From NCBI GenBank assembly GCA_025455285.1, contig JALOMU010000041.1:1-9778 (forward strand): a stretch of DNA of 9,778 nt, read 5' to 3'. The notes under the pieces were generated by a model. It had not been told where the DNA came from. It made no database searches and saw only the letters and a list, made by a program, of their open reading frames with translations. The DNA is from Flavihumibacter sp. (GTDB lineage Bacteria; Bacteroidota; Bacteroidia; Chitinophagales; Chitinophagaceae). Made by a program: the position numbers and the translations under genes. Shown one piece after another: positions 1 to 7,021 of the stretch (position 1 is the stretch's first letter; every line of letters starts with the position of its first letter).

Positions 1-104
1 GCCGAAACGAATAAGAGTAGGATTGTGAAATGTACAAGTCTTCTCATGGTAGAGTATTTGTGATAGAATGTATTCATGGATAACACAGTTTTGAAAATGA
101 CTAA

Positions 105-132
105 GTAACCATGGTGTTTGGCACCTGGTTAC
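105..132. repeat. Inverted repeat / hairpin in left-edge non-coding DNA
   Basis: GTAACCA (105-111) pairs with TGGTTAC (126-132). After a one-base bulge at 112, GGTG (113-116) pairs with CACC (122-125) around a TTTGG loop, giving 11 base pairs. No T-run follows on the plus strand, so it is a poor intrinsic terminator in that direction; on the minus strand the following bases are only mildly T-rich. It could be a structured RNA end, a protein site, or the tail of a transcript entering from the left. I see no gene between positions 1 and 275. A 20-codon open stretch at 1-63 could be the tail of a gene off the left edge but cannot be identified. Confidence 0.45.
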
Positions 133-218
133 GGTTTAGGAAATAGTCTTAATAAGGAATTTGGAAAACTGTGGTTATTCCGAAGGATTTGGAAGACTAG
201 ACGTATGCACAGACAAAA

Positions 219-243
219 ATAGTCATATCCAAGATATGACTAT
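219..243 (-). terminator. Intrinsic terminator of the L,D-transpeptidase gene
   Basis: ATAGTCATATC (219-229) and GATATGACTAT (233-243) form a perfect 11-bp stem with a 3-base loop. Read on the minus strand the hairpin is followed directly by a TTTT run, about 33 bases beyond the stop codon of the L,D-transpeptidase gene. The stem is AT-rich, so it may be a modest terminator. Confidence 0.6.
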
Positions 244-275
244 AATTTTAACTAATTTATTTATTCCCAGTATTT

Positions 276-833
276 TTACTTACGTATCGTTACTTTGGTA
301 CCTATTGGGATCATTTCAAATAATTCATCCATTTCGGATCTTTTCAAGCTTACGCAGCCATTGGTCCAGTTCTGGAAATAATCTACCGCCATGTCATCCC
401 GCATCCAGGTGCCGTGAATGGCGATCCCATTTCCGATGCCTTTATTCTTGGGAATCAATCCTTTAGCTTTTCTTTCTTTGTATTTTGCCCAGTCTGCGGG
501 TGTAGGATAATCCAGTAACATAATTTTCCCCCATTTATCGTGTGGGCGCTTGGAAACGATCTTGTATTCACCTTCAGGAGTTTTGCGATCACCTTCCCAC
601 ATTTTGTCACCCAGGGTTTTTTCACCAAAAACCACAGGATAAGTGGCATACCAGCCTTCATCGTCAAAAATACTCAGTTCATAATCGGTCTTGTCCACCA
701 AAATTCGGGCAGTGCCATTCAATTCGGAGTTCAGCCGGTTAAATCGGACTTTCCGGTAATTATGGCCGGAAAAGGAAAGCAGGCCAACGGTGCACAGGGC
801 CAGCAAGGATACGGATACACGTGAGAGCTGCAT
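276..833 (-). CDS. Secreted L,D-transpeptidase (YkuD domain)
   Basis: Protein of 185 residues with a hydrophobic N-terminal segment (about 5-22) that acts as a signal peptide or membrane anchor, so it should work in the periplasm. The YkuD domain covers roughly 42-184. The catalytic signature is visible: H140-G141-T-W, then T157-N-G-C160-V-S-L, with Cys160 as predicted nucleophile and His140 as partner. YkuD enzymes form 3-3 peptidoglycan cross-links or attach or remove proteins on meso-diaminopimelate; which of these applies cannot be told. The canonical S/T-x-G-C-x-R arginine is a serine here (S162), as in the small YkuD subgroup with GCIAL-type motifs. The gene stands alone: a terminator follows at 219-243, and the next upstream unit has its own terminator at 939-960. 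Confidence 0.88.
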   Translation of the reverse strand: MQLSRVSVSLLALCTVGLLSFSGHNYRKVRFNRLNSELNGTARILVDKTDYELSIFDDEGWYATYPVVFGEKTLGDKMWEGDRKTPEGEYKIVSKRPHDKWGKIMLLDYPTPADWAKYKERKAKGLIPKNKGIGNGIAIHGTWMRDDMAVDYFQNWTNGCVSLKRSEMDELFEMIPIGTKVTIRK

Positions 834-938
834 ATAATTGATTTTTGTGAACTAGCTTCGACGGTTAGGGTATCACAAAAACGTTGCCTTTTATTCATTT
901 ATTTCGGCTGTGGATAAACTTTGGAAAAACTTAACAGA

Positions 939-960
939 AAAGCCCCGATTTCGGGGCTTT
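939..960 (-). terminator. Strong intrinsic terminator after the BON/LysM unit
   Basis: AAAGCCCCG (939-947) pairs with CGGGGCTTT (952-960), a 9-bp GC-rich stem with a 4-base loop. Read on the minus strand it begins 16 bases past the stop of the BON-LysM gene and is followed by a T-rich TCTGTT stretch. It separates that unit from the L,D-transpeptidase gene. Confidence 0.8.
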
Positions 961-976
961 ATTTCTTTATAATCAA

Positions 977-1354
977 TTATTTACGTGGTATTTTTAATTG
1001 CCATCCAGGGTGGATAAGATCCGGGTTCTTGATCAGGTCAGTGTTGGCTTCGTAGATATCCTTCCAGCTTAGTCCGGGATACTTCTTAGCAATTTTACTG
1101 AGGTTATCTCCGGATTTAACGGTATAGATTTCTTCTGCCCCTTCTGCCAGGCTGAGATTCATGATCAGGTCAGCGTCCCTGAATTCGGGGTTCAATGTTT
1201 CATAATGATCCCAGATGGCATCTTTTACCGAAGTACTGGGGGCAATCCCGTCGATATACAAAACACCATCCTGTTCTCTAACCTGTAAGTTGGCTACACC
1301 TTGCGAAGTTGCCAGATCAACCAGGCTTTTATATTTATTATCCTGAAGTGCCAT
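977..1354 (-). CDS. BON-LysM protein, similar in layout to E. coli Kbp (YgaU)
   Basis: Protein of 125 residues with two domains: a BON domain at about 8-70 and a LysM domain at about 75-123 (core [17 protein letters not shown], ending HPGWQLKIP). There is no signal peptide. The same order and absence of a signal are found in E. coli Kbp/YgaU (149 residues), a cytoplasmic K+-binding protein; by analogy this may sense potassium or osmotic state. A role at peptidoglycan, the usual LysM ligand, is less likely without an export signal. The start ATG is 10 bp after the stop of the BON lipoprotein gene, so the two are almost certainly co-transcribed. The domain calls are firm; the K+-binding role is inference from domain layout alone. 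Confidence 0.85.
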   Translation of the reverse strand: MALQDNKYKSLVDLATSQGVANLQVREQDGVLYIDGIAPSTSVKDAIWDHYETLNPEFRDADLIMNLSLAEGAEEIYTVKSGDNLSKIAKKYPGLSWKDIYEANTDLIKNPDLIHPGWQLKIPRK

Positions 1355-1364
1355 AGCTGCAGTT

Positions 1365-1844
1365 TTATTTGATGGTTAATTTGTTTTCAATCTTTTTTGG
1401 TTTTAACTCATTGAGTTTCATCATTAATCCCTGTAATTCTGATTTTTTGATTTCTCCTGTGAGTGTAATTACCCCATCCTGAACTGCTGCCTGTACTTTA
1501 GGAAGGTTCAAAGCTGTAATTGCAGAATTGGCTGTTTCTTGAAGCGTTGTATCCGGATTTATTACTACCGGGGCGGGCGGAGGTGTAACGGTTAACTTGC
1601 TGTTTACGGATTTGACTCCTTTAACTCCCTTGGCAGCGGTTTCTGCTGCTGATCGGGTTGCTTCATCTGCCACCTCTCCGGAAAGAGTTGCAACACCATC
1701 GGTAACTGTTACCTGCACACCAGGATAGGCTCCCAGTGCTGTTGTTACACTTTTTTCAATGTCTGCATCTTTGGGTTTACAACCCGTGAAGGTGAATGCT
1801 CCCAGCAGGAACAATACCCATAGTGATCTGCTGATACTTTTCAT
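1365..1844 (-). CDS. Double-BON-domain lipoprotein
   Basis: Protein of 159 residues. A lipoprotein signal peptide ends in the lipobox F19-T-G-C22, so Cys22 is expected to be lipidated and the mature protein tethered to a membrane on the periplasmic side. Two BON domains follow, about 27-87 and 100-158, joined by a short Pro-rich linker (PPPAPVV, 88-94). Each shows the BON signature of a V-x-x-G-V-x-T-L-x-G-E strand pair. BON domains bind phospholipid or stabilise the envelope, as in OsmY and DolP, so a role in envelope maintenance or osmotic stress is likely. It sits 45 bp after the DUF4332 gene and 10 bp before the BON-LysM gene. Confidence 0.88.
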   Translation of the reverse strand: MKSISRSLWVLFLLGAFTFTGCKPKDADIEKSVTTALGAYPGVQVTVTDGVATLSGEVADEATRSAAETAAKGVKGVKSVNSKLTVTPPPAPVVINPDTTLQETANSAITALNLPKVQAAVQDGVITLTGEIKKSELQGLMMKLNELKPKKIENKLTIK

Positions 1845-1889
1845 TTGTATTCTGGTTTAATGGTGAAAAAGACAGCTTTGAACCACTTT

Positions 1890-2297
1890 TTAGTGGAAAA
1901 CCTTCGGTTCCAGGTTTTTGGCAGCTTCAATCATGTCTGCCAGCATTTCCATGGAGGGTACCCTTCCTGATAATCCAAACTGATTATTTACTTCCTGCAA
2001 TTTTGTATGAAGATTGGCAGCATTCCGGGTAGCCAGTTCTTTTACTGTATCAACCCCTGCTGCTTCCAGTAATTCGGCTGTTTGCCCAGCGATTCCATTG
2101 ATCCGCATCAAATCGGCATGATTCACCCAGGTCAGAATCAGTGATTCCGGAAGTTTGGAGCCGGCCGCCAATATTTCCCGTCCCGCCTTGGTTCCAGCTT
2201 TTTGCAATAAATCAGAGGTTGTTTTGATTCCATGAACTTCCAGTTTTGCGGCATATGTACTTCCGATACCTTCGATGTCAATTACATTGTATGGCAT
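1890..2297 (-). CDS. DUF4332 helix-hairpin-helix protein
   Basis: Protein of 135 residues with no signal peptide or membrane segment. Two helix-hairpin-helix-like segments are visible: IEGIGSTYAAKL at 8-19, and the stretch around 63-90 containing R-I-N-G-I followed by the helix QTAELLEAAGVDTVKEL. This arrangement matches the DUF4332 family, whose members resemble DNA-polymerase-type HhH folds but have no established function. Nucleic-acid binding is possible, not shown. The minus strand carries GAGGA about 4 bases ahead of the ATG, a better Shine-Dalgarno than its neighbours have, plus a -7-like TATATTTA at 2319-2326. This makes it the likely first gene of the three-gene unit ending at 977. 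Confidence 0.8.
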   Translation of the reverse strand: MPYNVIDIEGIGSTYAAKLEVHGIKTTSDLLQKAGTKAGREILAAGSKLPESLILTWVNHADLMRINGIAGQTAELLEAAGVDTVKELATRNAANLHTKLQEVNNQFGLSGRVPSMEMLADMIEAAKNLEPKVFH

Positions 2298-2330
2298 AAG
2301 TCCTCACTTTGATTTGTTTAAATATACAAT

Positions 2331-2365
2331 AAAAAAGCAGCCCCGATTCCCGGAGCTGCTTTTTT
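2331..2365 (-). terminator. Intrinsic terminator after the sigma/anti-sigma/barrel unit (bidirectional shape)
   Basis: AAAAAAGCAGC (2331-2341) pairs with GCTGCTTTTTT (2355-2365), 11 bp, with an inner CCG/CGG pairing (2343-2345 with 2351-2353). A- and T-runs on either side make it work in both directions. On the minus strand it lies 15 bases past the stop of the barrel gene. It also lies just upstream of the promoter region of the DUF4332 gene, separating two units on the same strand. Confidence 0.85.
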
Positions 2366-2380
2366 AATAAGTAGATCATA

Positions 2381-3217
2381 TTAGTATGCACTTAACCTTA
2401 GTCCAACTGTATACGGCGTAAAGTCCAGCCCCTTTTTAAACATAGACTCGGTAGCGTAAGAACCATAAACCTGAACCGGACCAAGATGAATTTCACCCAC
2501 ATAAGCCAGTTTGAAATCATTCAAACCAAGATTGCCTTTTAATTTCTCTTTACCGGTTTCTGCACTACGGTATTTCTGGCGGGATCCATAGAGATAACTG
2601 CCGCTTACACCTGCACTGATTCCAAAGGATCTTTCCAGTGATTTGCCGGGGGTGAAGTTAATATTCAGCATAACCGGGACTGTTATATAATTCAATGCCA
2701 GTTTATTCTTGTTGTAATTGATCTGATCATCAAGATATACGGAGGGCGGATTTTTCCGGAAGCGGATATCGTCTTCGAACCGGAAATTGTAAAACTCAAG
2801 TCCTGCACCATACCGGAGATTGACCACATGTTTGATCATATTTAGCCGACCCTGTACAAACCAGATGTTGACATTTACCGATTTTGAATTCCGGAGATTG
2901 AACCAGTCATCGGTTGCTCCCGGTGCAAATGCCTGGGCTTCCGCACTGTTGTAATCTGTGTTATCCACAAAGTTGTTGAAGCCAAGATCAAAAGCAAACC
3001 AATGTGTCACATGGTTGGACTTATTATACTTTCTGTGTTTGAAATAATCCTGGACTTCCTGGGATTGATTGGAAGGTTGCCCGTTTTTCAGGATGATGAT
3101 ATTCCCGATTCGCATGGTATCACTTTCCTTTACGGGTGATTGGGTGGTGTCGGTTTGTGCCTGCGTACGTAAAAGGGCACAGGTTGCCAGGGCCATGAGG
3201 CCGATCTTCTTAAACAT
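2381..3217 (-). CDS. Outer-membrane beta-barrel protein of the sigma/anti-sigma cassette
   Basis: Predicted 278-residue protein. The start chosen is the ATG at 3217, because it gives a clean signal peptide (MFKKIGLMALATCALLRTQA, cleavage near residue 20) and avoids overlap with the upstream gene. An in-frame ATG at 3265 would add 16 residues and overlap the anti-sigma gene by 29 bp; another at 3247 is also possible. After a short polar linker and a D-T-M-R-I-G-N-I-I-I-L segment, the rest alternates in the way of amphipathic beta strands, rich in Tyr/Phe/Asn, and ends YTVGLRLSAY, typical of outer-membrane barrels. It resembles the Bacteroidota OMP_b-brl families (PorT-like). Substrate or function is unknown. 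Its place 19 bp after the anti-sigma gene suggests it is made with, and perhaps controlled by, the sigma factor. Confidence 0.75.
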   Translation of the reverse strand: MFKKIGLMALATCALLRTQAQTDTTQSPVKESDTMRIGNIIILKNGQPSNQSQEVQDYFKHRKYNKSNHVTHWFAFDLGFNNFVDNTDYNSAEAQAFAPGATDDWFNLRNSKSVNVNIWFVQGRLNMIKHVVNLRYGAGLEFYNFRFEDDIRFRKNPPSVYLDDQINYNKNKLALNYITVPVMLNINFTPGKSLERSFGISAGVSGSYLYGSRQKYRSAETGKEKLKGNLGLNDFKLAYVGEIHLGPVQVYGSYATESMFKKGLDFTPYTVGLRLSAY

Positions 3218-3236
3218 AGATATGATTTTTATTTTT

Positions 3237-4340
3237 TTATTGTTCATTGGATGCGGTAAATACACCGCCTTTTGCCCGGTCTTCAGAGAATGGGTTGGTC
3301 TTTCCTGCGATGCGGCCGGCTTTGCGAAGTAATCCGCGCAAAGGCGTTTTTCGTATTATTTCTTTTCCCGGGGAAAATGTATCGTCATCTCTTGAATTAT
3401 CATTGACAGCTACTACTATAACTGGTTCATCATCGATCTGAACAGGTATAACTGATTTCTGTATTGTAGTTACACTGTTTATAGCCAGAGAACCTGTAGC
3501 CGGTTCTTCAACTTTTGCTGCAATTGAATTGCCAACCGGAAGTTTTGTATTGGTTGTTTGGTCTGGCACACTTGCTTCCAGTTTTACTTCCTGTTTAATC
3601 AGGGGTTGACTAATAACTGCCAGTTCTGTTGTTGATTCATTATTGCTCAAGGCGTTTTCTGATACAGCTGTTTCACTTGAATTTTCTGCCAATACATTTT
3701 TCTCAGATGGAGTTTCACGTGGTGTTGTTTCGGATTCACCAAGTTCAGCAGGTTGTTTTGTTGATTGAGACTGATTTGTTGCGATACTACCCTGTTGACT
3801 AGTATTTGAATTAGATGTTTCAGTCTGGCGGCTCATCCAAAACATACCGGCCATTAAAAGTATCATCGCTGCTGCTGCATACCGGGTCCAAACCGGGAAC
3901 AGGGGCCGTACAGTGGCTGATTGCCCACGGTACAATTTTTCCTTTCCGGGAAAAAGCACTGTGTTATCTGGAATCAGCTTTGCCTGCTGGATTAATTCAA
4001 ATTCTGCCTGGAACTCCGGATTGTCGTATACAAATTTTTCAGTGGCTGCTTTTTCTTCATTGCTTAATTCATCATCGGCATATAGAACAAAAAAGGACTC
4101 ATAGTTCAGAATGGAAACCGGGCTGCTGGTATCGGATGTACGAAACAATTTCGACTTGTCGGGAAAAACAGGAGCCAACTGATCTTCCGGGAGAATGGTG
4201 CTTGTCAGCATATTCATTTCCACCTGGAGATCCGGATTTTCTTCGAGAAAGTTTTCCACTGACTGCATCTCTTCCGCGTTTAACTCGCGGTCAATATACA
4301 GCAGGAAAAAAACCTCGTAATTATTTCTGTTAATGTTCAT
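3237..4340 (-). CDS. Predicted membrane anti-sigma factor with duplicated N-terminal domain
   Basis: Protein of 367 residues, 23 bp after the ECF sigma gene. The N-terminus carries two copies of a domain of about 60 residues: N7-R67 and N79-R138. Both share NYE-FF-LY-D-EL-EE, then NP--Q-E, and end FP-K-KL-(F/Y)R, with about 26 identical positions. One membrane helix follows at about 152-170. Residues 171-300 form a Ser/Thr/Asn/Glu-rich, probably disordered periplasmic stretch. The C-terminus has a basic segment (RKTPLRGLLRKAGRIAGK). No zinc-binding Cys/His cluster of the classical anti-sigma type is seen. The topology, cytoplasmic N-terminus then one helix then periplasmic tail, fits an anti-sigma factor. 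I infer that role from gene order; it is not proved by a known motif. Confidence 0.7.
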   Translation of the reverse strand: MNINRNNYEVFFLLYIDRELNAEEMQSVENFLEENPDLQVEMNMLTSTILPEDQLAPVFPDKSKLFRTSDTSSPVSILNYESFFVLYADDELSNEEKAATEKFVYDNPEFQAEFELIQQAKLIPDNTVLFPGKEKLYRGQSATVRPLFPVWTRYAAAAMILLMAGMFWMSRQTETSNSNTSQQGSIATNQSQSTKQPAELGESETTPRETPSEKNVLAENSSETAVSENALSNNESTTELAVISQPLIKQEVKLEASVPDQTTNTKLPVGNSIAAKVEEPATGSLAINSVTTIQKSVIPVQIDDEPVIVVAVNDNSRDDDTFSPGKEIIRKTPLRGLLRKAGRIAGKTNPFSEDRAKGGVFTASNEQ

Positions 4341-4363
4341 GGCTTCAAAATTTGGGTGAACGG

Positions 4364-4849
4364 TTAGAGTACGTTTTCCGGACTTACCAGGTAATTTTTT
4401 AATTGGATCCTGGCCCGGTGCAGGTACACTTTCACCTGGCTCTCACTCAGGGAGGTAATCCGTCCGATTTCTTCATAGGAATAACCCTCATAATCCTTCA
4501 ATAGCACCAGGCTACGCTGGGTTTCGCTAAGCCGGGCCAAAGCGTCTTCAAGTACTTTGCGAAGATTACTGGCTGGCCGGTCAATAATCCGGGTTTGTTC
4601 TGAAAACTCTTCCTTCAATTGAACTCTGCTGGTTTTCCGAATATGGTCTATCATCTGGTTATAGGCCACCGTAAATAGATAACTTTTACTCTTTTCATAA
4701 TCTACTGTTTCCCGGTGAAGCCACATTTTCTCAAATGCAGATTGCACTATATCCTGCGCGTCCTCTTCGTGCCGGAGGTTTTTGAGAATGAAGCGGTAAA
4801 CATTATCCGCATAGGTCCTCACACATTCATTGTATTCCCTCTCTGTCAT
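4364..4849 (-). CDS. ECF-type RNA polymerase sigma factor (sigma-70 family)
   Basis: Protein of 161 residues, the usual ECF size. Region 2 spans about 5-75, with the D-A-Q-D-I-V-Q-S-A-F-E-K-M-W core-binding helix (30-43) and the YLFTVAYNQMIDHIRK -10-recognition helix (57-72). Region 4 spans about 100-155, with LSETQRSLVLLKDYEGYSYE (107-126) and the recognition helix SLSESQVKVYLHRARIQLK (133-151). There is no region 1 or region 3, as expected for the group. It should direct RNA polymerase to a small regulon, probably including its own cassette with the anti-sigma-like gene (23 bp downstream) and the barrel gene. A -7-like element lies about 57 bases upstream of the start. Confidence 0.93.
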   Translation of the reverse strand: MTEREYNECVRTYADNVYRFILKNLRHEEDAQDIVQSAFEKMWLHRETVDYEKSKSYLFTVAYNQMIDHIRKTSRVQLKEEFSEQTRIIDRPASNLRKVLEDALARLSETQRSLVLLKDYEGYSYEEIGRITSLSESQVKVYLHRARIQLKNYLVSPENVL

Positions 4850-4905
4850 AAACAGTTTTGTTGAATTTTCAGGTGGTTCTGTATGTTATACGGATAGCTA
4901 GAGGA

Positions 4906-4913
4906 TAAAGTTA
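4906..4913 (-). promoter_or_regulatory. Possible -7 element of the ECF sigma operon
   Basis: On the minus strand these bases read TAACTTTA, seven of eight matching the Bacteroidota -7 consensus TAnnTTTG. It would start transcription near 4899, with a leader of about 50 bases before the sigma gene. The purine-rich repeat tract lies immediately upstream. No clear -33 TTTG was found. AT-rich matches like this also arise by chance. Confidence 0.3.
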
Positions 4914-4914
4914 C

Positions 4915-4994
4915 AGGGAAATGGAAAAAATGTATGGAAGATGAGCATGGAAGAGGAGACAAAGGAGAATGGAGAAGGAAGAATGGAAGAAAAA
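4915..4994. repeat. Purine-rich tract with five ATGGA(A/G) repeats
   Basis: About 80 bases of plus-strand DNA are nearly all purine apart from isolated T and C bases. ATGGA(A/G) occurs at 4921, 4934, 4947, 4969 and 4983. The first three are exactly 13 bp apart, the later intervals are 22 and 14 bp. No credible gene lies here; the longest open stretch is 20 codons (4941-5003). The tract sits between the small membrane protein gene and the sigma operon, upstream of the possible sigma promoter. It may be a decayed short tandem repeat or hold binding sites. Confidence 0.6.
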
Positions 4995-5013
4995 TATATA
5001 TGAGACTATATAT
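4994..5013 (-). terminator. Weak AT-only hairpin after the small membrane protein gene
   Basis: ATATATA (4994-5000) pairs with TATATAT (5007-5013) around a 6-base loop. On the minus strand it is followed by TTTTTCTTCC, so it could stop transcription of the gene ending at 5028. The stem has no G-C pairs, so it may not fold stably. Confidence 0.3.
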
Positions 5014-5027
5014 GCATGGTTATTGGG

Positions 5028-5264
5028 TTAGAAACCGGTGGAAAGCAGGTGTCCGGTGACTGCTTCAAAGATAATGGAACTGCTTACTGGTAAAGGGGAG
5101 GGAGCGGTATCTTCTGCAATTTCAGTACAGGTAGCTGCGGCATTGGCCCTTGCAGACCGGAGGGAGGGTCCTGAAAAAGCTAATAAATAAGTAGTTACAA
5201 TAATGCCCGTAAGGAGTGCTGTACAGCTGAGAATAAGATTGGTTTTGGAAATCGGGCGTTTCAT
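5028..5264 (-). CDS. Small single-pass membrane or exported protein, function unknown
   Basis: Protein of 78 residues that I cannot assign to a family. Residues 1-9 are basic and polar (MKRPISKTN), and residues 10-30 are strongly hydrophobic, forming a membrane helix or uncleaved signal. After that comes a short Ala/Ser/Pro-rich outer segment with one cysteine (C46) and a hydrophobic C-terminal stretch (IIFEAVTGHLLS). The basic N-terminus predicts that the tail faces the periplasm. A divergent neighbour, kbl, begins 156 bp away. On the minus strand a TATCTTGC box lies about 20 bases before the start. Normal codon use and a plausible N-terminal topology support a real gene, but nothing indicates a role. 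Confidence 0.6.
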   Translation of the reverse strand: MKRPISKTNLILSCTALLTGIIVTTYLLAFSGPSLRSARANAAATCTEIAEDTAPSPLPVSSSIIFEAVTGHLLSTGF

Positions 5265-5395
5265 TGCTTCGCTTTTCGAATTAGACGCAAGATAGATAGG
5301 GGATGTTACATCTTCGAGTCTGAAAAGTTAAAAAAAGATCAACTTCACACAACTCAATCGATTTCACGAACAGTCGTTAGCCATCCAATCTTCCT

Positions 5396-5403
5396 TATTT
5401 TTG
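5396..5403 (+). promoter_or_regulatory. -7 promoter element of kbl
   Basis: TATTTTTG matches the Bacteroidota -7 consensus TAnnTTTG exactly. It ends 17 bases before the kbl ATG, leaving a short leader of roughly 12 bases. No good -33 TTTG is seen at the expected spacing. Confidence 0.55.
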
Positions 5404-5420
5404 CACCTTAAATTGGTACC

Positions 5421-6611
5421 ATGAACGAGAAATTTGTACAGCGAATAAAAGAGGAACTGCAATCCATCCAAGAGGCAGGCTTATTTAAAAAGGAAAGGGT
5501 TATTACCAGTGAGCAGGGGCCGGAGATACTGGTTAACGGGAAAAGGGTACTGAACTTTTGTGCAAATAATTACCTTGGATTATCCTCACATCCAAAAGTA
5601 ATCCAGGCAGCACATGATGCCATTGATTCTCATGGTTATGGCATGAGTAGTGTCCGTTTTATTTGCGGAACCCAGGATATTCATAAAACCCTGGAGAAAA
5701 AAATTGCCGATTTTCTGGGTACAGAGGATACTATATTATATGCGGCTGCTTTTGATGCCAACGGTGGTGTATTTGAGCCCTTGTTTGGTCAGGAGGACGC
5801 TATCATTTCTGATGAACTGAATCATGCTTCCATTATTGATGGCATTCGTCTGTGTAAAGCACAACGGTTCCGCTACAAACACAATGATATGTCGGATCTG
5901 GAACTGCAACTTCAGGCCGCTTCGGGGGCAAGAAGCCGTATTATTGTTACGGATGGTTCCTTTAGTATGGATGGTACGATTGCCCAACTGGATAAAATCT
6001 GCGACCTGGCAGATCAATACGACGCTATCGTGATGATAGATGAGTGTCATTCATCCGGTTTTCTGGGTAAAACCGGTCGCGGTACCCATGAATACCGCGG
6101 TGTAATGGGAAGGGTGGATATTATTACAGGCACGCTGGGTAAAGCCCTCGGAGGAGCATCAGGAGGATTTACAAGTGGAAGAAAAGAGATAATTGAAATG
6201 TTGCGGCAGAGAAGCCGACCCTATCTGTTCAGCAATACCCTGGCACCCTCTATTGTTGGAGCTTCAATTGCTGTATTGGATATGCTGAGTGAAACAACGG
6301 AACTGCGTGACCGTTTAGAATCCAACACCAGTTATTTCAGAAAACAAATGACAGAAGCAGGATTTGATATCAAACCCGGCGACCATCCAATTGTTCCAAT
6401 CATGTTGTACGATGCAGTAGTAGCCCAGCAATTCGCTGCACGTTTACTGGAAGAAGGCATTTATGTGATTGGATTTTTCTTTCCGGTGGTTCCAAAGGGG
6501 CAGGCCAGAATTCGTGTTCAGCTGAGTGCAGCCCATACCCGGGAACACCTTGATAAAGCCATTTCAGCATTTACCAAAGTGGGCCGGGAACTGGGTGTAT
6601 TGTCAAAATAA
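5421..6611 (+). CDS. kbl: Glycine C-acetyltransferase (2-amino-3-ketobutyrate CoA ligase)
   Basis: Full-length protein of 396 residues, as in E. coli Kbl (398). It belongs to the alpha-oxoamine synthases, PLP enzymes of fold type I. It joins or splits glycine and acetyl-CoA versus 2-amino-3-oxobutanoate plus CoA, the second step of threonine breakdown to glycine. Visible landmarks are the N-terminal [19 protein letters not shown] (42-60) and the cofactor-contact stretch V-M-I-D207-E-C-H210-S-S-G. The PLP-binding lysine is K241 in [15 protein letters not shown]. These favour Kbl over the related KAS or serine palmitoyltransferase groups, but family members are close. The usual partner tdh (threonine dehydrogenase) is not in this window. 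The 3' end is convergent with ridA, with 8 bp between stop codons and no visible terminator. Confidence 0.93.
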   Translation: MNEKFVQRIKEELQSIQEAGLFKKERVITSEQGPEILVNGKRVLNFCANNYLGLSSHPKVIQAAHDAIDSHGYGMSSVRFICGTQDIHKTLEKKIADFLGTEDTILYAAAFDANGGVFEPLFGQEDAIISDELNHASIIDGIRLCKAQRFRYKHNDMSDLELQLQAASGARSRIIVTDGSFSMDGTIAQLDKICDLADQYDAIVMIDECHSSGFLGKTGRGTHEYRGVMGRVDIITGTLGKALGGASGGFTSGRKEIIEMLRQRSRPYLFSNTLAPSIVGASIAVLDMLSETTELRDRLESNTSYFRKQMTEAGFDIKPGDHPIVPIMLYDAVVAQQFAARLLEEGIYVIGFFFPVVPKGQARIRVQLSAAHTREHLDKAISAFTKVGRELGVLSK

Positions 6612-6619
6612 GCACGTAG

Positions 6620-7000
6620 TTATTTAGAGGCAATCATGCTGATTTCCACGTTCACATTGCGGGGTAGCCCTTTAACGGCAACCGTTTCACGTGCTGGATA
6701 ATTGCCGTCAAAATACTTACCATAAACTTCATTAACTGCCGGGAAATTTGCCATATCAGTCAGAAAAATGGTTGTTTTGACTACATCTGCAAAATTGTAA
6801 CCGGCAGTTTCCAATACGGCTTTCAGGTTTTGCATGACCTGTTCGGCCTCACCGCTGATATCGGTTGCTTCAATGGTATTGGTTGAAGGATTGATGGGCA
6901 CTTGTCCTGAAATAAAAAGGAAATTGCCCAATTGTACGGCCTGACTATACGGGCCAATGGGGGCTGGGGCCAGCTCTGTTTTGATGATCTTTTTTTCCAT
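6620..7000 (-). CDS. ridA: RidA family enamine/imine deaminase
   Basis: Protein of 126 residues, standard RidA (YjgF/YER057c/UK114) length. The start used is the ATG at 7000 (MEKKIIKTELAPAPIGPYSQ), which begins at the normal family N-terminus; the longer reading from 7048 adds 16 residues unlike the family. The conserved signature is present: G-P-Y-S-Q (16-20), F-I-S-G-Q-V-P (29-35), P-A-R104-E-T-V-A-V and N-V-E119-I-S-M-I-A. Arg104 corresponds to the substrate-binding arginine of E. coli RidA (R105). RidA hydrolyses reactive enamines and imines such as 2-aminoacrylate made by PLP enzymes and protects other PLP enzymes from damage. It is divergent from the dehydrogenase-like gene and convergent with kbl, itself a PLP enzyme. 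On the minus strand TATTTTTA lies at 7005-7012, a -7-like box 4 bases before the ATG. Confidence 0.92.
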   Translation of the reverse strand: MEKKIIKTELAPAPIGPYSQAVQLGNFLFISGQVPINPSTNTIEATDISGEAEQVMQNLKAVLETAGYNFADVVKTTIFLTDMANFPAVNEVYGKYFDGNYPARETVAVKGLPRNVNVEISMIASK

Positions 7001-7021
7001 CCGGTAAAAATAAATGCTTTG

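Noticed and set aside
1..63. Possible C-terminal tail of a gene entering from the left on the plus strand
   Set aside because: Only 20 codons before the stop, with no recognisable motif. It cannot be told from random open sequence.
161..466. Plus-strand open frame of 101 codons at the left edge
   Set aside because: Its second half lies antisense to the well-supported L,D-transpeptidase, and it has no promoter, RBS or family resemblance.
3815..4333. Plus-strand open frame of 172 codons
   Set aside because: It is antisense to the anti-sigma-like gene, whose duplicated domain and membrane helix are clearly the real product. The antisense translation has no recognisable motif.
4941..5003. Small 20-codon open frame in the purine tract
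   Set aside because: Its Glu/Lys/Gly-rich product follows directly from the repeat composition, and no initiation signals stand out.
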